Position numbers and translations under genes: made by a program. Under the pieces are notes generated by a model, which made no database searches, had not been told where the DNA came from, and saw only the letters and a list, made by a program, of their open reading frames with translations. Positions 11,345-22,026 of a stretch of DNA of 64,000 nt are shown piece after piece; positions within the stretch are counted from its first letter, which is position 1, and every line of letters starts with the position of its first letter. The stretch comes from Helichrysum umbraculigerum (lineage: Eukaryota > Streptophyta > Magnoliopsida > Asterales > Asteraceae), in assembly GCA_949592205.1 (NCBI GenBank), contig CATIUR010000001.1, positions 309,656,250 through 309,720,249 of the forward strand, in the 5' to 3' direction.

Positions 11345-12568
11345 ATGCCGCCTAAACAAAGAAATACTCGAAACAGTCGACGAAATGTTCCTCCTCCACC
11401 TCCGCCTCCAGAAACAACCGAACAAATAATCGAACGCCGCGTGGCTGAGGCTATTGCTCAGTACGAGGCCAGCCGCAATCGTGAAAATTTGACCAACAAT
11501 AGCGGAGCCACTCCAGTCATTAGCGAAACCCCAAACAATATCCAACAGGGGTGTTCCTACAAAACCTTCCAGTCTTGTAAACCCAGCACCTTCACCGGGA
11601 CCGAAGGGGCCATCGGCCTGGTCCACTGGATTGAGAAAACGGAATCAGTCATCGACATCAGCGACTGCGCCACCGACAAAATTGTGAAATATGCCACCTG
11701 CACTTTAGCCGACAAAGCGCTAACATGGTGGAACGCTCAGGTACAAATCATGGGACGCCCAGCTGCTTACTCCATCTCATGGGAGACACTGAAACGAATG
11801 CTGATGGAGGAATTTTGCCCTCCCAACGAGATGCAGAAACTTGAAACCGAATTCTGGAACATCCAAATGATCGGCGCTGATATTTCCGGTTATACAACTA
11901 GATTCCAGGAGCTTGCACGTCTGGTGCCTCACATGGTAACCCCCGAGAGCAAACGCATTGAGCGTTACAACAGGGGTTTGGCACCACAAATCCGAGGCAT
12001 GGTTATGTCCTCCAAACCCGCCACTTTTAGGAGCGCAGTGGATCTGGCTCACAGCTTAACCGACGACGCGGTCGAGATTGGAACCCTGAAAGCTATCACA
12101 TGGAAAACTGAACCTACCCGTACTGATGCGGGCGACTCTGGAACCAACAAACGCAAATGGAACAGCGATGGTAACGACCGTCAGGTTCAACAAAACAAAA
12201 ACCCGGGAAACACCCGAGCCTACGCTGCAATCACCAACCCTGGACCCAAAACCTACCTTGGCAACAAACCGAGGTGTGACAAGTGCGGTAGACACCACGA
12301 TGGTGATTGTACATTTTGTCAAAACTGCAGACGTCCCGGTCACTTAGCACAGAACTGTAGGACAAACCTACCTCCTCAAGCTGCCCCCGAGGTACAAAAC
12401 ACCGGCTGCTTTAGGTGTGGTGATCCTGGACATCACCGAAACCAATGCCAACAACCGAACAACAACCGCAACAATCAAAACGACAACAACCGCACCGTTA
12501 ACAAAGGCTACACTCCAAGCCGCGCATACATCCTCCGTGCACCAGAAACTGTTGCAGATCTCAACTAG
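11345..12568 (+). CDS. gag: Gag polyprotein of G1 (407 aa, intact)
   Basis: Capsid/nucleocapsid protein of a Ty3/gypsy element, which would form the virus-like particle and bind the RNA. Residues 1-60 are basic and then proline-rich. Residues about 70-240 match the plant retrotransposon Gag family (CKPSTFTGTEGAIGLVHWIE, ALTWWNAQ, W.TLKRMLMEEFCPPNE, FQELARLVPHMV, YNRGL). Then come a basic linker and a Cys-rich end with CX2CX4HX4C knuckles (CQNCRRPGHLAQNC, CFRCGDPGHHRNQC) preceded by a CDKCGRHHDGDC stretch. The frame has no stop or shift from ATG 11345 to TAG 12566-12568. In complete relatives, protease and pol follow; here nothing does. An intact frame in a pol-less element suggests the Gag itself is still useful for mobility. 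Confidence 0.93.
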   Translation: MPPKQRNTRNSRRNVPPPPPPPETTEQIIERRVAEAIAQYEASRNRENLTNNSGATPVISETPNNIQQGCSYKTFQSCKPSTFTGTEGAIGLVHWIEKTESVIDISDCATDKIVKYATCTLADKALTWWNAQVQIMGRPAAYSISWETLKRMLMEEFCPPNEMQKLETEFWNIQMIGADISGYTTRFQELARLVPHMVTPESKRIERYNRGLAPQIRGMVMSSKPATFRSAVDLAHSLTDDAVEIGTLKAITWKTEPTRTDAGDSGTNKRKWNSDGNDRQVQQNKNPGNTRAYAAITNPGPKTYLGNKPRCDKCGRHHDGDCTFCQNCRRPGHLAQNCRTNLPPQAAPEVQNTGCFRCGDPGHHRNQCQQPNNNRNNQNDNNRTVNKGYTPSRAYILRAPETVADLN

Positions 12569-12661
12569 CACGGTACGTTTTAGCGACTATTGCTACGATT
12601 TAACATACGTTTTATTCGAATGTCGATTTGAACACAACACTTGGTAAACTCTGACCACAAA
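12569..12661 (+). other. G1 sequence between gag and the copied LTR end
   Basis: About 93 bp with no feature I recognise. This is where protease and pol would begin in a complete element; none of it remains. Confidence 0.5.
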
Positions 12662-12885
12662 GTGGATTTCTAGAATATGACAAAACAGTTTCAGTTATAC
12701 TTATTACTTTTAACTTATACGATTTGATGAATCGTAACTTTGTAATTAATACTTTTGGCATCTTAATATATTATGTTCTGTTGTAATCATAAGCTCTGAT
12801 ACGTATGCATGCTTTATTATTGTGACACCCCAGTACTTAACTAAATGCTTCCGCTCAACGAATTTGGGGGTGTCACAGATTGGTA
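12662..12885 (+). repeat. Copied LTR end plus PBS start inside G1
   Basis: 12701-12877 is a copy of the last part of the G1 LTR (compare about 10733-10909), ending GGGGGTGTCACA. It is followed by GATTGGTA, the first bases of the region holding the PBS (10910-10917). Just before it, 12662-12700 is an exact reverse complement of LTR bases 10684-10722 (39 nt). The segment therefore joins an inverted piece, a direct LTR end and a PBS start, then passes into a tRNA-like SINE unit. This looks like template switching during reverse transcription. Confidence 0.85.
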
Positions 12886-13118
12886 GCTCAATTGGTGATA
12901 CTAAGTGGTAACACTTAGTATTAAAGGTGAGGTCTTGAGTTCAAGTCTCACAACAACCTACTATTGGCTAATAGAGGGGTGGGCCTCAGCAATAGTGATG
13001 GGTTGGGGTGCATTGGGCTGCAGACCTAGGGCCCAATAAGCCTCAGCCGGTGGCAGGCTCACCGCCTCCCTCGAGCCCATAGGGCCATCGCGAGGGGTGG
13101 GGTGTCACAGAAAAAGTG
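12882..13118 (+). repeat. tRNA-derived SINE-like unit, copy A
   Basis: About 235 bp. It starts GGTAGCTCAATTGG, a fit to a pol III A box, and has GAGTTCAAGTCTC, a fit to a B box and to a T arm with stem TGAG/CTCA. Between them is a perfect 10-bp hairpin, ATACTAAGTG and CACTTAGTAT around a GTAA loop. A GC-rich body follows, ending GGGGTGTCACAG. It meets copy B head-on at a GTGCAC centre (13116-13121). Confidence 0.7.
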
Positions 13119-13352
13119 CACTTTTTCTGTGACACCCCACCCCTCGCGATGGCCCTATGGGCTCGAGGGAGGCGGTGGGCCTGCCACCAGCTGAGGCTTA
13201 TTGGGCCCTAGGTCTGCAGCCCAATGCACCCCAACCCATCACTATTGCTGAGGCCTCACCTCTATTAGCCAATAGTGGGTTGTTGTGAGACTTGAACTCA
13301 AGACCTCACCTTTAATATCAAGTGTTTCCACTTGATATCACCAATTGAGCTG
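13119..13352 (-). repeat. tRNA-derived SINE-like unit, copy B (inverted)
   Basis: Reverse complement of copies A and C with few differences. With A it forms a near-perfect 2 x 234-bp palindrome. With C it forms a second palindrome centred on CTGCAG at 13350-13355. Its internal hairpin is the C version (ATATCAAGTG / CACTTGATAT, loop GAAA). Confidence 0.75.
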
Positions 13353-13580
13353 CAGCTCAATTGGTGATATCAAGTGGAAACACTTGATATTAAAGGTGAG
13401 GTCTTGAGTTCAAGTCTCACAACAACCCACTATTGGCTAATAGAGGTGAGGCCTCAGCAATAGTGATGGGTTGGGGTGCATTGGGCTGCAGACCTAGGGC
13501 CCAATAAGCCTCAGCTGGTGGCAGGCCCACCGCCTCCCTCGAGCCCATAGGGCCATCGCGAGGGGTGGGGTGTCACAGAA
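13353..13580 (+). repeat. tRNA-derived SINE-like unit, copy C
   Basis: Direct-orientation copy that runs to the base before the 3' LTR of G1. Its G-rich end (GCGAGGGGTGGGGTG) sits in the polypurine-tract position, so it may serve as the plus-strand primer site of G1. The stem ATATCAAGTG/CACTTGATAT with loop GAAA differs from copy A at two paired positions, and pairing is kept. Confidence 0.75.
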
Positions 13581-16248
13581 TGTAACACCTCGCAAATTTA
13601 AACGCGATTAATTACTTTAATCACTTGCATTATTAGGCTAATTCCCTACTTGAGTGAATTCACAACATATTTTAGAGGTAAGTCTAGCATAGCCCAACTA
13701 GATAATACGCGTAGTATTACGTATTCGTAATTAGTTGTAATTACGTACTGAACAAATTGAAAACAAATGCGACAAAAACATACGACTGTTGGTGAACAAA
13801 ATTATTTAATAAAACGAAATTATTAAATAACGTGGTAGCGAATAAATATTTTGTCAAAAATATTTACAATTTATTTTATAACGCAAAACGTCAAAACGTA
13901 TAATTTAAAATAAAACAAAGATTAAAAATCTTATAATTAAATTAAAATGGTCTTATAAAATATCATAATTAAAAAGATAACAAAATACGTATTTGAAAAT
14001 ATACATGTTAATAAGATTTGTATTTAACGATCGAGTAAACAAACACGGGACGAAAACACAGGAGATGAAAAGTGGGACAAAACCACCTCCCATCTCCATT
14101 CTTCCTCTCATTTCAATTTCATCCTCACCAAAAACACACACTTCTCTCTCAACCAAATCCACACCAAAAATTCGGATTCGCAAATCAACCCACGAAATCT
14201 ACATTTTCGGAATCACCATTACGCAAGGAACAACATTAACAAAAGCCGTATCATCATCTTCTTCCTCAATCGGTCCCGATTCGCAATTGTAAGAAATTTC
14301 TAAAAACTTAGATTTACTCGTTTTTATGTGTTATATGGGTGTAATATTGAACCTACAACTTTGTTTTAACTATATAATGGAAGAAATCAAGGTTTTATGG
14401 CCGGAAAACAGGTTAAAATCGGGTTTTTGGTCGGAAAATCGCAACAGTCGCTGGGTTCTGTCTGGGTGTTCATCTTTGCGACACAACGACTATGTCGCAT
14501 ATTGTGTCGCATAAACCATCCATGCGACACAACCCTTGTGTCGCACGTGGTGTCGTATAAACCATATCATGTCGTATCATGTGTCGCATCCTTGTATCGT
14601 AAACTTCATACGACACAACGCTAGTGTCGCTATTGAATTAGCATCGATCGCCTATGCGACACAACCCTTGTGTCGCATAGCCCTTGTGTCGCACTCTTAT
14701 GCGACACAATCATTGTGTCGCATAACCACATTAGTGTCGCATACTGTGTCGCAGAAAACAGAAACTTCACAAACTATTTTTACACTAAGTGTCGAGCTTA
14801 ACTGATAACGAATACTTACATACAATGCTATATGTGAACTTTACAAACAGTACAAACACGCTATTTTAATGAAGTTATGATTTCAAACTATCACCAACGA
14901 GTCGTATACATTTTCATAAACAACGAAATACAAACGTAAACGTTTAACAAACAATTTGGACATAACTTGGTTGTTCAAACACTAGCATGGATGATTAACA
15001 TAGACATCCACATACTTATAAATCTCATACGTTTAGGACGTTAGGAGATCTCGGACTGTACTTGGGCTTAGGTTTGCTAGCACTCGCACAACTACTTAAC
15101 TCAACAGGTGAGTTCACAGCCCCTACTTTTACTGTTTTTAACTACTTTTGGGGTGGAAAACATAGTCAACTGCTTTACTGATTTACTGATTGCCATAACT
15201 GCTTTTACTATATGATTATTTATCATACTGTTTACTCGAACAATTAGAGTACTTGAACTGTTAAACTGTTATACAAACTATCACATAACTGCCTTTTGGT
15301 ACATTTATACAAATTGCTTATGACTACGGTCAACTACTACAACTGTCCGTACGATATGGTATTCCAAACAAAAACTATTATCACTATGTAAAACAAATTT
15401 GGTATCTTACCGGAGAACGACCGGTACATATTAGTAACTTGTCGGAGAACGACCGACACTAACATGGTATCTTACCGGAGAACGACCGGTACTAACAGTG
15501 TATCTTACCGGAGAACGACCGGTACTAACAATGTATCTCACCGGAGAACGACCGGTGCAAACTTGGTATCTTACCGGAGAACGACCGGTACATTTGGTAA
15601 CTAGTCGGAGAACGACCGACTCAAACTTTAAAACTACTGGAGAACGACCAGCAACACGTTTCCAAACATATGATTTTGGTTAACGTCCCAACACAACTAT
15701 TTTGGGCAACATCCCACATAAACCGAAACTCTTGGGCGAATAACCCACTAAACTTATACTTTGGATGACGTTCCACTAAACATTACTTGACTATTATGGC
15801 AATTACTATTTATGAACGTATTTGGTCCAACAAATGTGATTACAAAACTTGAACACAACATTGTACAATAAAACCTGTGGATTCACTCAACCTAGTTGTT
15901 GACTTTTACTATGTTTTTCAGGGAATTAGCTGCGCATGTAAGAATCGCCAACACATGGAGAATTAGGCGACCCGTGAAGCTTTAGGATGCCAACTTTTTG
16001 GAAAAACATATGGATTTCTCTAGTATAACTGAAACTGTTTTGTCATATTCTAGAAATCCACTTTTGTATACATATTACTTTTAACTTATACGATTTGATG
16101 AATCGTAACTTTGTAATTAATACTTTTGGCATCTTAATATATTATGTTCTGTTGTAATCATAAGCTCTGATACGTATGCATGCTTTATTATTGTGACACC
16201 CCAGTACTTAACTAAATGCTTCCGCTCAACGAATTTGGGGGTGTTACA
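13581..16248 (+). repeat. 3' LTR of G1
   Basis: 2668 bp, the same length as the 5' LTR. Differences seen are C/T near 13769, G/A near 14492 and T/C near 15229. Ends TGTAACACC...GGTGTTACA, followed by TSD ATTAG. Confidence 0.96.
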
Positions 16249-16253
16249 ATTAG
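16249..16253. repeat. Target-site duplication of G1, right copy (ATTAG)
   Basis: Second ATTAG; the A2 LTR resumes at once with GGTTTTGC. Confidence 0.95.
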
Positions 16254-17936
16254 GGTTTTGCATGTCTAGGTATATGATTGACACTACCATGTATTGTTTC
16301 TATTGAAGCACATACTTAACCATCATAAATATAGACCCTCCTTTACAGTCAGGCGTTCATCCCTAGGAATAATACGGTGTACAGGGCAATTAGGCATTTC
16401 CACAGTGTTCCAAACCCTAGATGTACTGACGGTGTACTGGGCATTTAAGCATTTCCACAGTGTTCCAGATCTTAGGTGTACTAACGGTGTACAGTTCAAC
16501 AAGCTTTTCCACAGCTTTGATTCCTAGACCACAGTTCTAGAAGGATCACTTCTAGGTAATTCACGATGAAACAATCCATGGCATTTCCTTAGCTTCCACG
16601 TATTTGTACTCCACACGAGGTGTTTCCAACGCTATACGAAGTACCGTGCCTTTTAAAGGAAAGTTCATAGTTTCATACTGTAACTGGAGATAACTGTGTA
16701 TTCATAGTGTTAGGGTTGATCATATCCTATCCTAGGGCAACAGTCACGTGAAAGTCTGGAAAGGGTGATGAGAGACTAGATCTATATTCAGGATAAGCTT
16801 AACCAGATACACAGCATAACAATTTCCAATCGTATAAATGAAACATTAATTTAACATCATCCCTACTCCTAATATCTACATTTCAACAATCACAATATTA
16901 AACTACTCTATAAACATGGCAATATGCAGAATACAAACTGAAATAACATAAAGCACAAGCATTATAACAGTAAGTAAAGTTTAGATATCACCGGGAATAC
17001 AGCAGCGTAATACTGAGGATTACAAATAGTCTGAACTTGAAAAACTCGTTACAACAAGATTACCAAGCTAAAACTTCCTCTAGACTCGAACCGTAAGCTC
17101 AACCCTAACCTTTCTCCTCTAACTCCTTAGAGTAGTGCTAGAGAGAGAAAGTTAGAGAGAGAAAGTGAAGAAAAGAGAGAAATAAGAAAAGTGAGAGAAT
17201 GAGAAATGTGTAAAAATGTTGAGATGTGTTAAGCTGTGTGAAATGAGGAGGAGTGATCCCCTATTTATAGGCAAAGCTCAAAAATCAGCCGTACAACTCG
17301 CGAAACAGCACGTACAAGCAAACGAAGCACGATACAGGGCAGCAGGGGCCGTATACGGCCTTAGGGGGGCCGTATACGGTGTGTACATGGCCGTATACGG
17401 TCTCTGTGGGGCCATATACTGTTCCCAGGGCCGTATACGGTGTTCGTCTGATTTCGTTCGTTGCTTAAAACGCGCGTATCTCCTTCGTTATGCGTCCGTT
17501 TGACCTGATTCTTTCGCCTGTGGTTTCGTAATTCCGTTACGCTTCTAATGATGCCAACTTCACTGAAATTGGATGTGTATAGCTCAAGCATAGCCGAAAT
17601 GACTTTATAGGGTCTGATACTGCTCAGTCTTCTCCGTTCTTTATCCAATTTGCATGATTCTTGATTTTCCCGTCTCGATTTTACCTGTTTTATCATATGA
17701 TGAAGTTAGAATGTGATCTATATAAGGTAAATGAGGCCGGGTGATTTTGTGCACGTTTATTCGTCCTGATTTGCTTGTTATTTGGACGTTTTAGGTGATT
17801 TTTGCAGCAACGCCTATATTTAGACCACTTTAGTGAAAGTTAGTAAATAATGATCATTTTGGAATGTTTTCACTAAAGATACGTCCAAAAAGTGCGGAAT
17901 ATTGCCCTTAAAAACATGACTATTTGAGTCACATCA
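16254..17936 (-). repeat. 3' LTR of A2, part 2 (right of G1)
   Basis: Matches about 26094-27778. It contains on the minus strand the U3 palindrome array (17349-17440) and a TATA box at 17262-17269 (TATTTATA on the plus strand). The LTR terminus is CACATCA at 17930-17936, i.e. TGATGTG in element orientation. Confidence 0.94.
17349..17440 (-). repeat. CCGTATACGG palindromes in the A2 3' LTR
   Basis: Five sites start at 17349, 17370, 17391, 17412 and 17431. The fourth has decayed to CCATATACTG. Spacing is 21, 21, 21 and 19 bp, identical to the other LTR of A2. Confidence 0.93.
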
Positions 17937-20307
17937 AGTTATCCCACACTTAGGCGTTGCTTGTCCTCAAGCAACACTCAGTTAGAAAAACATTTAAAAT
18001 GGGTTTTTAAGGGGCGAGTCAAAATAATTTCAAAATGATACCACTTCTAATATGATTAAGATTGTTTAAGAATAAGGGAAAGGATAAGATGATCCTTTCA
18101 GAAGCAAGAAGCAATTATCATCAAGCATACTACCAATTCTCGTGATCTTGGAGTACACATGACTATGCGATCTCACTATAGGTGGTCACTGAATTCACTC
18201 AAAGTGTATCGGGTTCCCTAACAATCTAGAACAACTGAAATCGCTCAAATAAGCCAGTCATGCAGCACTCATCGTCATAAGCTTGGTCGAGAATCGGATC
18301 TCCACCACTTAGGTGAGGACGGTGCTAACTATCCCAAGACATTCAACGGGTGGTAGTGTTTGGTGAGGTTTAAGGGTATGGGTAGTCGTATATGTTTGGT
18401 TGTAAGGGTTTGACTTATCTTAAAACTCAAAGATAGTGAAAAACTTTATTTCAGAATGGAACGGAGGATTTTGTAGCTGCTCGTCTTCTATCGAATTTTT
18501 CTTGAGAAGGTGATACTTGAAGCACTCAGCTTTATTTGATGGAACTGTTTCTTTTTCTTTTCTTGATTTTTCTACTTTTTATTTTACTTTTCTTCTTCAG
18601 AACTTCTTTGCCAGAGAATTTCTAAGGATATTTTATGTTGATCCTTTCATAAATCCTTTTCGGAACTATGATCTTTGATCTTGAACTTCAATTTCATTTG
18701 TCGTGCCAATTTTTCACACTTTTGACTCTTAGAGTACACAGAAGAGGAAGACTTTAGAGCATAATTGAAGAGGATGTTCCAAAAGATGTTTTTCACGACC
18801 TTAGAAATTCTAAGATAAGGTTTTGGGAATTTTGGATGAGTAGGGGTTTTGTACGAGGGTTTTTAAGAAATGAAAGGTTTAGGCTCAACAGGGTTTACTA
18901 GGCGGATCATCGATACTGATAGTAAGTATCGGAAGGGTTTTGGGCTTGAAGAGATATGTAAAAATTGGGTTTAAATCCTAAGGAATGTCAAGGTCATCTA
19001 GCTGCACCTATACCACGTACGGTACACACCAATGTGGTCTTGAAACGTATGTCTGGAGCAAGTTCTAATTCAGAGATGCAAGCATCGGCACACACAAGAA
19101 ATGAAAGTGAAGCATTAAAGATGAATGCTTTTAGGCTCAAGATACCTCACTACAAAATAGGGTTGTATGTGCCTAGCCATGCTCCTTTCAGATTATTGTT
19201 TCTTGCTCGAGAAATTTCTACCTTATTTTCCCTATATTCCAAAATATCTTACTCATATTTCGAGAATGATTCTTTTCGAAAGTATTTAACTCGAAAACTT
19301 AGAGTTTAGTTTCATAATTTAACTCATAATTTTAAATTTTTGAAAAAATTTGTTTGAAAAATTCGTTATTTTGGGAAAACATTTTCTGAGTAATGCTATT
19401 TTGGACATAAAAATTGCCTAAAAATTATCCAAGGTATTATATACCTTGCTATCCCACACTTAGAGGAACATTGTCCCTAATGTTCTCTTGAGTTGAGTTT
19501 TTACTGGAGGTAAAATCCCACACTTAGAGTTTGAACATGTAAGAAAATGTTTCTTAAGTGTTAAATTTGGGTTTGAATCCCACACTTAGTGATAAGCTCA
19601 GGATAGGGTATAGAATATAACAAGCTAACGAGACAGAATATATGTGATCATGAAATGGATAGAAGGTTAAGAAACTCCCCAGATAACGTTTTGAAGCATG
19701 TGAAATTTTGCAGGAGAGAGAGAGTTGAAGTGAGCTTTCTTCTGCATTCTTCTTGAAGGACATCAAGCTTCATATGGGGTTATCCGGTGTCATGTATCCA
19801 ACGTTATCAAAAATCAACTTCAATTCTTTTAAGTGGGGATCCTTATGGTGTAGAATCCCATACTTTAGGTTTTGAAGAAGTTGGAGTGATTTTGATAAGT
19901 GTTTGCGGTGTGGGGAGTGATCCCACACTTAGTTCTTTGAAGTGCTTGGATACAAAGAAGTTTTGAGAAGAACGAGGCCCCTCCATGAGATGTTTGAATG
20001 TTCCGCAGTCTGCAAATATTGAAAACTGGTTCGGGTTGCCTTTTGACTTCACGGATTTTCTTCTTGAAAGTGCGTCATCTCGCCTTTTTCCACGTTCATA
20101 CATCACAACATTTCTACTTATTAAACAGAAGGAAAATAAAACATAATAAGTAATAGCATAATGTAAATACGGATAGAGTGATCAACCAACCAGTGGCTGA
20201 TACAAATAGGTTCCAAAAGTAAGGTTTAACAGTAGCCAACAAACACAAGATAATAATAATAATAATAATGTCTGAAACCAAAGTCAGATGATGCAAATGG
20301 GGTAGAA
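17937..20307 (-). other. A2 3' untranslated region
   Basis: Reading in element orientation, this lies between the 572-aa ORF and the 3' LTR. It shares blocks with A0 (1-854) and A1 (46740-48317), including the block at 18979-19070, a pyrimidine-rich (plus strand) stretch at 18545-18600 and several ATCCCACACTTAG motifs near 17944, 19453, 19512, 19579 and 19923. The polypurine tract is the reverse complement of 17937-17955. A short ATT/AAT microsatellite lies near 20249-20269. No gene is seen. Confidence 0.7.
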
Positions 20308-22026
20308 CTATGAGGCTGGGGATCCCTGGTCAGGTGCATCAATATGCTGAGTAGGAGTTGGTGCTGTGGATGGTCCTACGACTGACTGCTGGCCACTAGA
20401 TACTCTCTGTCCCTGTTCTTCAGCATTGATCAGTTTGAGCTGAATCAATATGTCTCTGAGGGTAGCTGCTGGCAGTCTCATCGGATCAGTGTAGCCCCAC
20501 TCTAGCAAAATAGCCGAAGTAACCCCTGCCTGCTCTAGTAAGGTCATGTAAGCCTGACGTAGCATGCTCTCTGTCGGTACAGCTGAGGAAGAGATCGGTC
20601 CCAAGTTTAATAGCATCCTGGAAGTGTCAAAAGATACAGCATCAGTGCCCAAGTAGACTGTGTCAGCACGGTAAGATCCACTAGCGACTGGCTGGGCAGG
20701 ATGAGAAATCACAGGTGCAGAAATCACTGGCTGAACTACCGGTATCTCGGTCTCAACTGACTGGACCTGCTCTGGTACTGGTGTGGTCCGGATAGCGGGT
20801 GATGGTGTATGGGTGGTATGTGATGGGATGGATGTATGTGGTGGTGCTATGGCTGGTGGTGGTGGACCGCATCGGTACATGTAAGGCTCTGGGTCAGGAA
20901 TACCAAGTTTCCTGGAAATCAACAGCTGATGGGAACGGCTAACCTGAAGAGCATGCAAAAGATAATACTGTGTCAGCGAGGTCACTGGATCTGTGTAGTG
21001 AACAGTAGCCTGAGCTGGTGGCTCGGCTGTCTCAGCTCCTCTATGCGGGACACTAGTATGAGTAGTAGGTGCTCGGGCTCTATCAGATGGGCTATCTGCA
21101 AAAGGTGAGGATTCTCTAACACGCTTCCCAGGGAGACGACATCCTGGAATGATCTGTTTGGTGTTCTTCCATAGGCACTGTCTCTGCTCATCTACCTCAA
21201 CAAGATGGATCAACTTGCAGTAGTCCAAGTTGAATGGCAAAGAACGAGAACAAACAGTAAACTCCTCAGTGTGGGCCTCTGTCAACAATCCCATACTATA
21301 AAGCAATCTAGTAATAATCGACCCCATGAACATGTGCCTATCCATGTCTGTCTCAGCTCCAAGTCTCTCAGCGATCAAGAAAGCAACATTCAGATTCTTT
21401 CCTCCTATGATTGCTTCCATGAACTTCAACTCTTCGGCACTCACAGCACCACCTTCCTTCTTTCCAAATATAGAACATGCTAACAACTTGTGAAGGATGT
21501 GATGAACCGGCTTGATGAAAGTGGATGACTTAACACAGCTCCTAAAGTTTGATCCTGCTAAATCCATCCAAATATCCTTGTGGTTCCTGTTTGGTAGGCT
21601 GGAGATGTCTTGAACACTGTTTCTGAACCATGCAGAGTTGACCTGAGACTCTGTATATAAACCAAGATACACTCCCAAGTTGGCAACTGAGATATGATGA
21701 ATCTGTTCCTGAAACCTGAATGAAATCTTTCTTTTGTCGGATAAGCTCATCTTTGGATTCAGCTGGTAAGTCATCATGAACTCTGTCACTACTTCTCGGT
21801 ATGCATACTCATCTATATCGAAGAGACGGAGAAAGGCATTGTTTACTTGACCATCGGTCTCATACATCAACAAACTCTTCAACTCATCCCTGATCCCTAG
21901 CTTAATCATGTCTTTCCATACCACATACCGATTACTGCCTATTGGTCGCTGCAACCACTGGCGAATGAGTGACCTATTCTTTGAAGATTTGGTCAAGTAG
22001 CTGAGTGAAGGTGGGCAATTTTCCAT
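20308..22026 (-). CDS. Athila ORF-1-like protein of A2 (572 aa, intact)
   Basis: Second protein of A2, in the position of the env-like gene. Residues 1-280 are globular and carry the pattern of the plant Athila ORF-1 / putative plant transposon protein families: YREVVTEFMMTYQL, then ISFRFQEQIHHISVANLGVYLGLY, then HHILHKLLACSIFG. From about 300 the chain is Pro/Thr/Ser-rich and low-complexity. I see no signal peptide, and no membrane segment is obvious, so envelope function is not supported. The upstream sequence ends CTTTTATAACAG directly before ATG (22027 onward), a good 3' splice site, so the protein is probably made from spliced RNA. The frame has no stops. The exact biochemical role is unknown. 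Confidence 0.8.
   Translation of the reverse strand: MENCPPSLSYLTKSSKNRSLIRQWLQRPIGSNRYVVWKDMIKLGIRDELKSLLMYETDGQVNNAFLRLFDIDEYAYREVVTEFMMTYQLNPKMSLSDKRKISFRFQEQIHHISVANLGVYLGLYTESQVNSAWFRNSVQDISSLPNRNHKDIWMDLAGSNFRSCVKSSTFIKPVHHILHKLLACSIFGKKEGGAVSAEELKFMEAIIGGKNLNVAFLIAERLGAETDMDRHMFMGSIITRLLYSMGLLTEAHTEEFTVCSRSLPFNLDYCKLIHLVEVDEQRQCLWKNTKQIIPGCRLPGKRVRESSPFADSPSDRARAPTTHTSVPHRGAETAEPPAQATVHYTDPVTSLTQYYLLHALQVSRSHQLLISRKLGIPDPEPYMYRCGPPPPAIAPPHTSIPSHTTHTPSPAIRTTPVPEQVQSVETEIPVVQPVISAPVISHPAQPVASGSYRADTVYLGTDAVSFDTSRMLLNLGPISSSAVPTESMLRQAYMTLLEQAGVTSAILLEWGYTDPMRLPAATLRDILIQLKLINAEEQGQRVSSGQQSVVGPSTAPTPTQHIDAPDQGSPAS

Larger units (their letters stand above)
8242..16248 (+). mobile_element. 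Gag-only Ty3/gypsy element G1 (TR-GAG type)
   Basis: Two 2668-bp LTRs (8242-10909 and 13581-16248) differ at only three sites that I could find. TSD is ATTAG and termini are TGTAACACC and GGTGTTACA. The 2.67-kb interior holds a PBS, one intact Gag gene, a copied LTR-end fragment and three SINE-like units. Pol is absent. Known plant elements of this plan are called TR-GAGs (terminal repeats with a GAG gene). The near-identity of the LTRs makes it the youngest insertion in the window. Confidence 0.93.

Noticed and set aside
12882..12960. A true tRNA gene
   Set aside because: A-box and B-box fits are good, but the spacing, the 10-bp central hairpin and lack of a closed acceptor stem do not make a cloverleaf; a SINE-like derivative fits better.
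17216..17503. 95-aa ORF with repeated AVYG residues (97 aa at 27052-27345)
   Set aside because: Translation of the CCGTATACGG array in the antisense direction of the A2 LTR; no support as a gene.
20249..20269. ATT/AAT microsatellite
   Set aside because: Ordinary short simple repeat in the A2 3' untranslated region.
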